From assembly GCF_000204055.1 (NCBI RefSeq), contig NW_006768766.1, positions 2,195,243 through 2,259,242 of the forward strand: a stretch of 64,000 nucleotides of DNA. The letters are read 5' to 3'. This DNA comes from Melampsora larici-populina 98AG31 (Eukaryota > Basidiomycota > Pucciniomycetes > Pucciniales > Melampsoraceae). The notes under the pieces are model-generated. The model did no database searches. It saw only the letters and a list, made by a program, of their open reading frames with translations, and was not told where the DNA came from. The translations under genes were made by a program, and so were the position numbers. Shown here piece after piece: positions 23,246-34,418 of this stretch (within the stretch, counting starts at the first letter, position 1; each line of letters opens with the position of its first letter).

Positions 23246-23648
23246 GGTGGTGTTGTGGCTGGAGCGGTGAATTGAGTTAGGATGGATGGTGAAGAAGTGG
23301 GCGAGTGAAGTTAGGGATTGTCGGGTTTGGAGATACCCGCGATGGTGGGGTGAGGTGGTGAAAGGTATGGTCACATTTCATGGTGGGTTGCAGCGATAGG
23401 GACAGGTTGGCAGGTATATTTCAACGGAGGGTCGTAACCCATGAGGTCATGGGTTAAGGGCGGCCAATAGTGTCAGATGCAGTGTCAGAGCTCTGACACT
23501 CGACGTCCTCCCAAAGGCCAGGACCTCCGTCGGCTTCGGCTTGAGGAGAAGACTTCCGGGTACCCGATCGGGTATCCAGTGCTTATCTCGTCTTATTTCA
23601 AACGGGATAGATGACATGCAAACAATATAGAAAGAACCTTCTGATGAT
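23246..23648. other. Intergenic region with dispersed GC-rich segment
   Basis: Contains GTGTCAGA/TCTGACAC palindromic motifs around 23470-23500 and a GC-rich stretch to about 23580 related in inverted orientation to 15215-15330. Short inverted CGGGTACCCG-like motifs occur. No coding region is supported. Confidence 0.35.
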
Positions 23649-24050
23649 ATGAATGAAGGAGATGAAGAAAGGTTCAAGAATACTTTGGTTCCTGGTTCTA
23701 AGGTTCAAATTATCACTTTTGAACAAACAGTTCAATTCTATAATTTTAAAGTAAATCAAAATGTTTCCCTGTTTAGTTTAGGCTGTGTAGAACAAGCCCA
23801 AATGTTGGTAGTTTCAGGTTTAGATGATATGCGTACGCTTAGAGCACCACCACTGGGTTTTCAAACTGACAGATATTGCCAGATACTAGCAATATACATG
23901 CCCTGCGAGAAACAAAACCCAGCCACCAGGGTATGGATACATGGGTTACATACCACATGCCTCTTTGGGAAGGTTGGAAAAGCAGGATTAGACACTAGTT
24001 ATGGTCCCAGTAAAACCTTGATTAACTCACAACTGACTCCTTTTGGGTGA
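23649..24050 (+). CDS. Hypothetical protein, 133 residues
   Basis: An uninterrupted ATG frame reads MNEGDEERFKNTLVPGSKVQ and later RTLRAPPLGFQTDRYCQI and VWIHGLHTTCLFGKVG. Composition looks protein-like, with no long low-complexity runs. I recognise no family and no signal peptide. It may be a fragment of a mobile-element gene, since nothing around it extends the frame. Confidence 0.3.
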   Translation: MNEGDEERFKNTLVPGSKVQIITFEQTVQFYNFKVNQNVSLFSLGCVEQAQMLVVSGLDDMRTLRAPPLGFQTDRYCQILAIYMPCEKQNPATRVWIHGLHTTCLFGKVGKAGLDTSYGPSKTLINSQLTPFG

Positions 24051-25881
24051 CAGCGCAAGAGCTTCATTGACGCTTGTGTGGAGGAAGTGCTAAACAAATC
24101 ATTGACATCACCCAATCATGATTGAAGTCATCTTATTGTGACATCAACTTGTGGATTGTATTCAGAAGGTCACCTATTTTGGACCATTTGCATCTTCATA
24201 TATCTTTCCAAGTCACAGCACAGTGCGCAAAGATTTTGTGATTTTGTGCAATTATGTAAGGGAATATTGTGGTAAAGATGACCAATAGATGCATAGGATT
24301 CTTAACGATAATTGAGGAAGGAAATACATAATGCCACGAGAGCAGTGTTTTTGCCAAGTCAGGTGTGAAGATAATATATGCACCACAGTTTATGAAAACA
24401 TGGTGTCTGCGCTTTCTCTTGGTTTGGAACTTTCCCACTGTGATAGCTCTTGTGATACTATTTGATGGGGCTTTGTCAAGTTGGTCTTCACACGACCTCG
24501 TATAATTGCCATCTTGCGTGCACCGGTGCTTGTGTAGCTATATGTACCAAAAAGCACGACTCCACGACGGCCTACGACAGCACTATATGTAGCGAATGGT
24601 AGATAAACTTTTCCCTGATCTCGTGATATTATTTCCTTCCTCAATTCTCGATATATTCAAGCATCCCATACACTTATTGGTCATCTTTAACACCATTGCT
24701 ATACTAGCAGGTATTTGGGTTCCTCTCGCATCAAGCTCCTGTCAATTCACTGGCAATATACATAGTATTCTGATATCATACATCTTCTTTTTGCCACAGC
24801 TGCTACAGTTGCAGTTCCCCTGGCCACGTAAGATCCACTTCCCATTTATGCCACATTGGTTTGGATTTTGCTAACTAATGTATCTTGCATAGTGGAAGAA
24901 GTAGCAATCCTGATGTCAAGGAATTTGTCACTCGTACGTTGCCTCAAGACCCAACGTCAGTGAGGCTCTCAAATCATCTTTTCTTTTTGAGGTCTTTCAA
25001 ACGGATCATGCACATTGAAGTTATGATATTGTGCAACTACAACAGCCTTGAACGACGTTTGCAGCAAAAAAAGAGGCCCAAATATGGTGGGAAGCGCCCT
25101 ACGTTACCTCCCCCCTTCACATTTATCAGCAACGGAAGTCACTACAAACGAGGTTAGATTGGCACAGGAAACGTACATAAAAATGATTCTCTGTCTGGCT
25201 CAGACACCAAGAAACAAATATATGCATTGCTAAAACACCAATTCCTGCTATATTCAATCCTTGTGACCACAGATATCCTGTTTGTTGGTGCGGTATTGAT
25301 GAGAATGCTCAGCAGTTTCATTGGGATGAGTTTCATCGGGATGAAATTACAGCAGTGATCACGGGAAAATGAGTTTCATCAAGGTTGACAAGCCAGTTCT
25401 TCCACTTTGCTTCCGCCTCAACTGAGTCAAGAACACAGCCTTTCTCATTGCATTTTGTGTTAATCTCCAGAAGAAGTTCCTTGATTGCTAAGATTTCTCT
25501 ATTTTTTAAACTTATCTTGCCAACCACTTGTGTTTAGCAATCACTGTTTTTACCAATCAATTAGGAATTGAATACTGACTTTGGCTTACATCACCTCCTT
25601 AATTCTTTTTTCAATCCTTCTTTTCAAAAACTATTGTTATTGATTTATCAGTATTATAGACTTTCATACCATTCACCCGGAACTTTGATCATTTCTTCTC
25701 CTGCATTCTTACACTTCAAATCTCTCTCATTCCTTTTCCAGATTCAGTCATTATTGTTGTCCTTTTCTGCTCATCTCTAAGGATACCCACTAGCCAGCTC
25801 TCAATATCACATTTCTAGTAACCCGTACCTCTTGAATGTAAAGGACTTTTGGGACAAATCATCAGCATCAACCCCTACACA
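24051..25881. other. Intergenic region with an inverted duplication and a short coding-like fragment
   Basis: A segment of about 95 bp at 24270-24365 reappears inverted near 24620-24705 (shared TTTCCTTCCTCAATT and TATTGGTCATCTTTA), giving a possible large hairpin. On the minus strand at 25333-25527 a 64-codon frame (NREILAIKELLLEINTKC, NWLVNLDETHFPVIT) looks protein-like but has no ATG start and no partner exons that I could find. The rest is AT-rich with nothing supported. Confidence 0.35.
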
Positions 25882-27752
25882 ATGAGAAACCCTCCATATC
25901 CACAGATCAAATGGATAATTATTGTGTGGGTCATTGCCAATTTGAAACTATTTGTTATAGGACACCCCGCAATGGCAGCGGGAAAATCCATACAGGTTTT
26001 TGAAGACGCTAAAGGTGTTGGAACTGCTGGACATGCAAACAAGAGTGTGTGGAACATCTTTTTTCAATCCACCTGTTATTGATTATTGGCTTATCTTCCA
26101 TGTGATTTGCACTGCAAAGTTTCACTAGGCTCTTTAGATGTCAAAGCCGTTCACGAACCATTGCTTCCAAAACCAGACGGTAATGATGTTGTTGTGAAAT
26201 ATGCCTGTATTATGCAATGTTATAGCTTACATAAATTTTGCGGCCTTGTTCCTTTGTAGATCTGAGAACCTCCGTGGTTTTGAGCCCTTCAAAAAGTGGC
26301 TCTGGCACTGCAGATATAGCAGACAGCATGAGAAAAGGTCGTGTAGAAGGTCCTCATATCCCCAACACACTTCAAACAGGCTCTAAAGATCTCCAAGTAG
26401 CCCACGATTTCTTGTATACAAAACCAGATGGTAATGAAGCTCTCAAAAAAAATCCCTCCTTTCTCTCATCTTATAGCTTAAATCACATGATTCTGGTCCT
26501 TTCTAGGTCTTCAAACTTCAACACTTGTCCGCCATCCACAAATTGGCACTTGGTTTGCCAAAATAAGAGGATTCATGAGCAAATCTCAGGGTGCAGATCC
26601 CAGTCTTCGCGAGTCTCCCAGCGCAAGTTTCAAATTCGAGGATACTCGCGGTTTTACTGCGAAGGAAATAAGGGAAGATCTCCTCAGATTTACTCCTACT
26701 GCAAGAGCCAAAAAGGTAGCTCCATTGATTCCCGAAGTAGATGAAGCTTTCAAAAATCAAAATGGAATGGTGTTGAAAGGGCAGATGGAAGATATCAAAC
26801 CAGTCGAAGTAGCAAAACTTTCACCTGATAGACTTATCAGATACGCAGCAGATAGGAATGACAATGTGGAAGGTATGGCCAGAAATTTATACAAGGCCTC
26901 GGAGAAATACATCAAGGATGAACAAAGGGCTTTTTACAAGGCTTCGCTGGGCTATAGCCAAGTGTTAGACCATTCATTGATCTTGAATAAGAAGACTTCC
27001 GCCAAATCATACGAGGAGACTAGAAAGATGATTGAGGATATAGTAAAGCAGAAGATGAAAGAGTCCGAAGTCAAAGGAATATCCGAGAACGATATGACCA
27101 TGTCTATCCGTGAATCATTCATCGACAAAATGGCAGTCTTGTTTCCTGAGGTTGAGAAAAGACTGCAGGAACTTCAGAAATCTAAAGCAAATTATCAACA
27201 AGCGTATACCGATACTTATCAGGCTGCTCATCATCTAAGCAATACCAAATCACTCAATCCACAAGCCCTTGCGCAGCTTACAGATAAGCAATACGTTGAA
27301 CAGGCTGCATTCTATGATATAAAGGCATATCGAAGATACGCTCAATGGTCCGATGCTGAAAAACGATTAGATGATATTTTATACGATCAAGACTTGGTTG
27401 CGGCATTGAAGAGCAAGTTTGAAACAGCTACAAAGGATAAGGAGATCAACGTAATCGCGGATCAATTGAAAGACAATCTAAAAGCTAAAGGAAAACCAAT
27501 TGATGAGAAAACTGTCAATACAGTAGCTCGAAGCAATTTCATCAAAGAACAAGCCTCTCTTGACCCAGTGTTGCAGCACTATGTGTCTCGGATCAAGATT
27601 GCAGAAAAACAAATTGAAAACACCAAGAATACTGCTTTGGAAGGTGCTGATAGATATTACAAAAGTCACAAGCTTTTGAAATCTACAGGTAAGAATGTCC
27701 ATTTCAATCAAGATTTTTTTAAATAACTCAAGCTAACTGGACTTATGATTAA
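25882..27752 (+). CDS. Putative secreted alpha-helical protein, 528 residues
   Basis: Five exons (25882-26044, 26129-26179, 26260-26430, 26507-27688, 27733-27752) join in frame. The N-terminus has a hydrophobic core (WIIIVWVIANLKLFVIG) ending near HPAMA, consistent with a signal peptide. A low-complexity linker follows, in which two exons end in KPD. From about residue 130 the chain is a long charged helical region (e.g. YKASEKYIKDEQRAFYKAS, FPEVEKRLQELQKSKANY, RRYAQWSDAEKRLDDIL). There are almost no cysteines and no recognised domain. All four introns are phase 1, unusual for a random set. The last 20-nt exon rests on a weak acceptor; without it the frame would stop a few residues later. In a rust such a protein would be an effector candidate, but that is inference. 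Confidence 0.6.
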
Positions 27753-28009
27753 ACTTGTACTCGAACTCACAAAGCATTGAGGTATAAGAGTTCGTTCTTC
27801 AGAAACATCATTCCAAAGTTTTTTAGTCGGCCTGTCATTGTGTAAATCACGGACAAACAAGTACCCAATGGGTATATTCAAAGTAAACCAACTGGCAGTA
27901 CAGATCCCCTCTGAATCAGCTCCATAAGAGAATACAAAGTGACCATCAATAGAAAAACCTGAGATGTCCTCAGATGGCTGTAGCCTTGAAGTTGAATGAG
28001 GCATCCAAG
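27708..28009 (-). other. Coding-like minus-strand remnant next to a hAT-like insertion
   Basis: A minus-strand frame reads PHSTSRLQPSEDISGFSIDG, then SYGADSEGICTASWF and PIGYLFVRDLHNDRP, which looks protein-like. It overlaps the 3' end of the secreted-protein gene on the other strand and is cut on its 5' side by the element at 28010-28558. Another coding-like minus frame lies beyond it at about 28570-28850 (SEPKDCYSLQKIFRKVNN). Removing the element and one target copy does not bring the two into one frame, so either an intron lay between them or both are decayed. I do not recognise the product. Confidence 0.25.
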
Positions 28010-28558
28010 TCAAGCCGTCACCTGGAACCGATAATCCGACGGATATCCGTTGGAGCAACCGTCGGACCCGGGTGACGGATGGGACCTTGGGACTATCCGA
28101 TGGCCGGATAGACCGGTCGGTCCGGTAGTCGGATGTAGGGGCAAGAAAAATTGATTTTAGCCGGATATCCGGCGGATATCTGGCAAAAAGGCAGGCGTGT
28201 ATTTAGGGAATGAATCCATCTCGTTCACAGTTCAAATGAAAAAAAGACTAAAAATATCAATAAGGTCTGAGTCAGAGAACTTCAGAAGTTCAAAAGAGAA
28301 TCAAAGCCCACAATGGCCCCGGGACGGCCAAAGAATTACCCGGGTAGCCCCGGGTTCGGGTTCGATTTCCAGCTAGGGAGGACTTTTTGACCAGAGCGCT
28401 GGATATCCGCCGGATATCTGTCTCGTTTATCGAATTCAGATTTTTCCAAAAAAAAACCGGACAGTTATTATCCGCCGAGTCCGGATTTTGAAAATATCCG
28501 TTGGCTTGGTGCGCGGAATGGCTAGATGTCGCCAGATAGTTGCCGGGTGACAGCTTGA
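28010..28558. mobile_element. hAT-like MITE, 8-bp target duplication
   Basis: The 549-bp element starts TCAAGCCGTCACC and ends with the near-complement GGTGACAGCTTGA. CATCCAAG flanks it on both sides (28002-28009 and 28559-28566), the 8-bp duplication expected for hAT elements. The sequence near both ends is packed with the palindrome CGGATATCCG and variants (around 28030, 28160, 28400, 28490), probably transposase-binding subterminal repeats. No protein is encoded. Confidence 0.8.
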
Positions 28559-28566
28559 CATCCAAG

Positions 28567-29340
28567 TATGGATGTGTATTTTACTGACTCAACCAAGTCC
28601 AAACTTTCCGCTCTATATCTGGAGTTGGTGAGCCCAAGGAGCAAGGGACATACATGTGGTTTGGTTTTTCTTGGTGATAAGCACCTCCACCTTTTGGTGG
28701 TGAGATTAGGATCAGATTGAAACTTTGGGCCTTTGATTGGGACATCACTTGAGATTTGTTTTAAGCTCTTTCCTAGTTTGCTGTTGTTCACTTTCCTGAA
28801 TATCTTTTGTAATGAATAACAGTCCTTGGGCTCAGAAAAAATACTTTCCACACTATGGGGCAGAACATACTTGATGTGGTAGTGATTATATCTTTTGAGC
28901 TCAGTGAAAGAGTTCCATACAAATGTGGACCAAAAAAAATCACATAGAAGAAAGCCATACCTTCAAGCAGTTGGAAGCTAGATTCTGAAGGATTGGCATT
29001 TTTGTGAATAAAGAGAGTGATACAGTCAAACCCGTGCAGATGCATAATCAGCCAATTTGCATAGGGTTAGGGTTCCACCAACCTGATGGCACTGGGGGCC
29101 AAATTTCAAATTATTGCATAATTGAATAATGCATAGAGTTTTGACAAAAAAAACCCGGATATTGGAGGCTGTAATGCACAGAGCCCCGGGGCTCTGGAAG
29201 CAAAATTATGATTGGGGCAGCTGTACATACAAGTGTATGTCTTCTTCCGATTCCTCATAGTTCAACTCAATTAGGATCATGCCCACTTTAACGCCTGAAC
29301 CCTCTCTTGGTGTTATTGCTCTTTCATTCAAAAACTCTAA
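28567..29340. other. Region with decayed minus-strand coding-like sequence
   Basis: Minus-strand frames between about 28570 and 29045 look protein-like but carry no family motif that I recognise. A TACAGTCAAACCCG sequence at about 29023 resembles the left tip of a pogo-type element (TA followed by CAGT), and could be the left end of the transposon whose transposase lies downstream; no matching right end was found. Confidence 0.3.
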
Positions 29341-29754
29341 TCCAATCCATGTCACACGGATTGGAAAGATCATGTATCTCACAGCTTCAGCCCTCAAACC
29401 TGCTGTTTACCACCACATGTCACTTCCAAGGAGCACAAACTACAACTACTTGAGAAAAGACTGGGTATTCTCAAGAAAGAGTCTCAAGAACATAGACACT
29501 GGCTCGGATCCCTTCAAGAATCTAGACAAGCTCTGTCTAAAGAGGAGTATCACTGGCTCAATAACGGTGGAAACATAATCACAGAACAACTTCTCATCAA
29601 CATATTTCTCAATCTTGACAATAATCTTCCCTATGAACTTCAATCAGATCAATTTGATTCCCTCCAATCTTTCATTTGCTCTTATCAATCTGATCTCACC
29701 GCAGCTGCTGAGAAAAAGATGACTGACAAAAAAAGCGCAAAAACAATGACTTAA
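29341..29754 (+). other. 137-codon open stretch with coiled-coil character, no ATG start
   Basis: Reading from 29341 the frame is open to TAA 29752-29754. It includes KEHKLQLLEKRLGILKKESQ, LGSLQESRQALSKEEY and NIFLNLDNNLPYELQSDQF, a convincing helical, protein-like composition. There is no upstream ATG, so it may be an internal exon or a fragment with a lost start. It ends just before the HTH part of the pogo-like transposase and could be an N-terminal extension or a companion ORF of that element. The protein family is not recognised. Confidence 0.35.
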
Positions 29755-29820
29755 AAGATTCCCTCAAATATGGAAAGAAACCTCACACTTCCCTCTCAGT
29801 ACTGATCTAAAAGAACCTAC

Positions 29821-32629
29821 CATAAGAAATCATCTGCCAAGCAGAGTATTACTTACAACCAGTGGGTTGAAGTCATTGAATGGTACCACACCAACAGTAA
29901 AAGCCAAACAGCAACCTCTTGGCATTTCTCTGTTCTGTACCCCAACCAGCCAAAAATCAGTCAATTGGTCAAAGACAAAGCAAAGATTCAAGATAGATCC
30001 TTAACTGTCAGTAGTCAAACCAAACAGATTGCCAATGTTAAATTTCCTAAGATTGAAGTGTTGCTTGTTACTTGGATCTGAGAATGCAAAAACATTGGTT
30101 GGTTTATTGATGGTGATCAAATTGTTCAAAAATGGAAAGCCTTTGCACAACTCAAGAACATCAACAGCTCTGAATGGCTCAGTATTACCAATGGGTGGAT
30201 AGACTTGTTTAAAGAAAGACACCAAAGAATCGGAGCCTGCGCGAAGCACAGAAAAACTTGGTGTGGAAGTGTAAGTGCAGAATTTCATACACATCTGTAC
30301 AGACAGCTCTCAAAGAGCGCTGTCTAAATTGGGAAGATGGCTTCTTCAAACATGTTTCATCCTAATAAGAGTGTTGTGTGACAAAAATGATACCAATTTA
30401 GAATGTTGGGTAAACAACAAAAGAGATAGGGAAGCACAAGAAACAAGGCCTATCAGTGATTTTGAAAGACCTTATCTTGATTCTTGACGCAAGGTCAAGA
30501 GGTTCAAGACGTGCAGGGGAAAAAAAGAAGGAAGGTGAGTGTCATTGATACCGCATGCTCTGATGCACAATCCAACAGTGACTCTGATGTTCAGACACTT
30601 ATTTGGAGTCCTTTTGATTGCTATATAAGAAAGATTAGCATTTGTGCTCTTTGTTACTACTGTCTAGTTTGTCTTACACTTTTGGTGTTTTATCTTAATC
30701 AATCTGAGTTCGGATAGACAGATCTACCTTGAAGCTGAATTGATTGATGTCTGACTATCATCATTCCCTAATCAATTGTTCAATTCAATCAAAGTATCAA
30801 ACAATTATCAAGATCAAAGTTTTGATTGATATCATTTGTCATCTTTCAAGATGTTATCAGAAATAACATTGTTTCTCAATTATTCCAGGTCAATGATGTT
30901 GACATGATCTAATACAAAGCCTATCAAGATCAAATTGTGATCCTTACTGATCATAATTAGCTTTCTTCAATTTCAATATGCTTCAATACAATCAGAGAGC
31001 AGCTGGTAATTTGTGCTGAAAGGTTGCTAGTTGGTCAAAAAGTAGCTCATCTTGATTTTTTGCTCGATGATACGTGTGGTTGGAATAATCCGCATTGGAA
31101 ATACATAGCTTCAAAAGGCCTTTCTGCTTTGGAATGCTGAAACCAATTGTACACACTACGTCTAACCTGTATGTCTTGCCTCAGGGAGGCTCCATTGCTC
31201 TCCCAGATACAGCAAGGCTGCTTCAGCAAAACCTGAGACGGTTCAAGAAGGAAGGGGAATCCTTGAAATTACTGCTGAGTCTGAACCAGCTGATGTCTAC
31301 AATACAGATGAGAAGTCCAGTCTTTTCTTTTATATTCTCTTGCCCCATTTTTTGTACTGATTTTGTTCTTTGATATTGCTGCAGGATGCCCCCTGAAAGT
31401 GGCTTAGCAACCAGCAGCACTGCTGGGGTCAAAGGAAGCAAGGCATACTTGACTGTGGTGTGCATTACAAATGCTGATGATACTGATTAATGTCACATTT
31501 GTTGGAAAACATGTGTTCTTGGGTCATGTTTCAAAACCATCCAGGCAAATTTAGTTCACAAATTCATGAAGGATGGTTCCAAGTCTTCAAGTCTCAAGAT
31601 ATACTTCTGGACCAATCAGGTTAAATTACTAACAATCAAAGTGAAGAAGGCACAGGTAGTGTTGATTAAAAGGATGTTGGTAGAATAATCTTTCTGCATT
31701 CAGATTAGGCAGAGGGAGGCTGTTCATTTGTATTGGGGTTCTGTTTCATTTCTCTTGTGTCTGTGTTCTTGTATCACTGTGTGTCTTTTCTTATAATCCC
31801 CATACCTGAGCTCTGCCAGCAGTATCTTTTTCCCCCATTGGGGAATCAGATTCTAAAGGGACAAGTACATTTTTCCTCAAATCCTCAATCTTGTATGTTA
31901 AGTTTGCTAAAAGTTTACTTCACTTTTATACTCTGTTCTGTTTTCTCTTATAACTTGTTTACTTTGTCTTTCTCTTCTACTAGTGTTTCTTTACAATCTC
32001 CCTTCTAACCCTCTTAGGTTAGTTCCAAGTCTAGAACTCGTTAATTTCTGTCTTGCCTGTGTCTCATCAACACCAGGCTAAGGTGTTCATATACACCTTT
32101 ATAAAGGTTCTGTAACAGGTTGACAGTGTAAAGTGTGTAATCTTCAATTTCTTACAACATTTCCTTCATTGGTTGACAGAAATCTCCTCAAGCCTTCAAT
32201 AAGAACACCCCATCTCGACTTGGCATTGATTACTAAAACAACACCTCCTCATGGATGACATCTGTCACCTTTGAGATGTGCCTTTCATCTTGGGATCAAG
32301 AACTTTGAATCAAAGGAAGGAAGATTCTTTTGTTACTCAAAAATTTTGCTGGTCATACAGTTCCATCCAACCTAATCACCAACATCAGCCTCCACTTCTT
32401 TCAGTCAAATCTTATAGCTCATGTTCAACCCCTTGATGCTGGAATAATCCACACATTCAAGTGTCATTACCACAAACATTATCTTAAGTGCACCTTCCTA
32501 CTTGTGAATGCTGACAATAAAGCTATCAATTTCTATGACATCAGCATTCTTACTGATATGTGCATTGCAAAATTGGCTTGGGAGTACGTTGTAGAGCTTA
32601 TAACCCACCAAGGGTTATACAGAGCATGA
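29821..32629 (+). pseudogene. Decayed pogo/Tigger (CENP-B-like) DDE transposase
   Basis: The pieces follow the pogo/Tigger order. First comes a psq-type helix-turn-helix, ITYNQWVEVIEWYHTN and QPKISQLVKDKAKIQ at about 29845-30000. Next is a CENP-B HTH, GDQIVQKWKAFAQLKNINSS and ITNGWIDLFKERHQ at about 30110-30235. The catalytic domain follows: SEPADVYNTDEK at about 31285 (the usual YNMDET motif), MPPESGLATSSTAGVKGSKA at about 31385, and at 32330-32629 NFAGHTVPSN, HFFQSNLIAHVQPLDAGII and FKCHYHKHY. A TGA at 30079-30081 interrupts the N-terminus where the family has arginine (VTWI, stop, ECKN). Frames shift between the pieces, and about 700 bp at 30320-31030 has no transposase similarity that I can see, so it is dead. 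The first catalytic motif has Thr for Met but keeps Asp and Glu. Confidence 0.7.
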
Positions 32630-33603
32630 AGGGGATAATCTACCAAGAAAAGACTAGTAGAAGATGTCTATGGACTGCCCTCCTAAAACAAGACAATCAG
32701 AAAGCGGAACTCCGTTGGATTGAGTATTGATAAGGCACCCAACAAGCCAGAAGCTTTGTCTGATCAACGTACTCTTGTGCCCTCAGGTCAGTTCAAATTT
32801 GTGTTGTTGTTGACAAGCCAGAAGCTTTGTCTGATCAAAGTACTCTTGTGACCTCAGGCGTACTCTGTCATTTCTAGACAAGCTTCCTTGGCTTTGATCT
32901 AATCAGATCAGAACTGCAACCTTCAAGGCACTTGTAAACTTTATATCTCATCATATGAGTAAAATCAGGTCAAGTCAGATTGAAGGAGTTATAAGAGTAT
33001 CTTGTCAGATGGGTAAAACTGACATTGATTTAGGATATTGCCAATAATATATGACACCCTAAATCCAAACTTCTAGGCACTGTTTTTTGTGTTGATTTTG
33101 ACATTTAGGTGCCATAAAACTATTGCCTACATCAGTTGGGTGCTAGTTTCTGGCACCTACATGTTTGTGTTTGCTGCAGTGTGGGATGTCAGCTACAACA
33201 TCTTTCCAGTTACAGGAATGCTTTTTGAATCAAAAGAATGATATGTTGACTTACAAGAATTCTTTCTGACTTACAAAAAATGATGGTTCAAGTGACACTA
33301 AGGCCCAGGCGCAGTTTCATGGTCTTTGTTATTACTAACATATTGTTAGGGAGTTTTTTTGATTGGTTTTTCATGCCATCTTCTTGAAGGCGGCTGATAA
33401 ACCACTTCCAGAGATTGTTTGGTTGAGATAAACAAGTTCCTATCTTCAAGCCTCACATAGTTTCAGTGAGGCTTGTGATCAAGCAGATATATACTATGGG
33501 GCTTTGATGTAACTCACAGGTTTGATCCAGTTGCTCATTGCTCAATTGCAACAAATTAGTGAGGTCCAATTTTAGGACCTCACAAATCTGTTGTGACTTG
33601 ACA
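32630..33603. other. Intergenic region, no supported gene
   Basis: Holds the direct repeat at 32742-32858 and short perfect hairpins at about 33449-33477 (CAAGCCTCAC arms) and 33561-33582 (GAGGTCC arms). A stretch at about 32637-32690 resembles sequence at 58742-58795. Confidence 0.4.
32742..32858. repeat. Two copies of a 46-bp direct repeat
   Basis: ACAAGCCAGAAGCTTTGTCT... occurs at 32742-32787 and again at 32813-32858 with two mismatches, separated by 25 bp. It probably reflects a local tandem duplication. Confidence 0.75.
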
Positions 33604-33987
33604 CAACCCTGTGCCAGCAACACAACGCGCCACAGCACACGCGTTTTTTGATGCGTTGCTCCGCAACACGCAACACCAACAAGCAGCAGACGCTGCGTTG
33701 CGGGAAGTACCGCAACGACAAAAGTCAAGGCTAGGCTGCGCTGCGCCTCAACAGTTGCGCAACGCAACAGGCGCAACAGCGCCAAAAAAACGTCAATTTG
33801 TAAGTTTTTGGGGACAGCAACGCAACAAATGTTGTTGCGGCCCAAAAAAAACACTAATCTGAGCGATCTTGTTGCGCTGCGGGTCAGGCCGCAACCTGAA
33901 AATTGATTCTACGGTGCGGTGCGGTCAGAAAAACCGCAACGCAACCGCAGCGCAGCACGCAACACCTGCGGTGCTGGCCCAGGGTTG
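33604..33987. mobile_element. Small hAT-like MITE packed with GTTGCG repeats
   Basis: The 384-bp element begins CAACCCTGTGCCAGCA and ends TGCTGGCCCAGGGTTG, inverted with one mismatch. CTTGACA is present on both sides (33597-33603 and 33988-33994), 7 of the 8 bases expected for a hAT-type duplication. Almost the whole element consists of GTTGCG/CGCAAC motifs in both orientations, giving it a base composition quite unlike its AT-rich surroundings. No protein is encoded; the frames read across it are artefacts of the repeats. Confidence 0.7.
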
Positions 33988-34254
33988 CTTGACAGTTTTC
34001 TACACTAACATTTAGGTTTTGGAACTTTTGAAAGTGATTTAACTTGTGCATCTTTCTCTCAAGGATGATTTCCACAGGCTTTGCAAGCCCAAATGAAAAA
34101 TAAGATGTATGGGTTTTGAAAGCACATCCATTACGGGTGAAAAGTGCATTTCTGTGAAAGGTGTCCTTATGGAATATAAGGACACCTATAATAATCTTGC
34201 ATCTTTTCTTGGCTCCTTGGTGATAATCAGTTATAAACCTATAGGTATCTATAA

Positions 34255-34418
34255 TAGCTGCGTTGAAACCTGACCAGGTTTCAAAAAACCCAGTTGACCC
34301 GGTGGACTTTTTGGCTGGAAGCTGTCAAGAACTGTCAATGGATACACAAAGTTACCACCAGAAAAGCAACTGGGTAACCGGGTTTTTGTGTCAACCGGTT
34401 TAGGTTTGAACACGGCTA
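34255..34418. mobile_element. 164-bp MITE, hAT-like
   Basis: Inverted ends are TAGCTGCGTTGAAACCT on the left and the counterpart of TAGCCGTGTTCAAACCT on the right. Inner arms AACCCAGTTGACCCGGT and ACTGGGTAACCGGGTT also pair imperfectly. The flanks are ATCTATAA and ATCTAAAA, an 8-bp duplication with one change. Non-coding. Confidence 0.65.

Noticed and set aside
28320..28380. tRNA-like B-box sequence (GGGTTCGATTTCC)
   Set aside because: No cloverleaf, A box or acceptor stem could be drawn, and it lies inside the hAT-like MITE.
33453..34075. Several open frames rich in Ala, Gln and Cys
   Set aside because: They are read through GTTGCG/CGCAAC repeats of a MITE and have no independent support.
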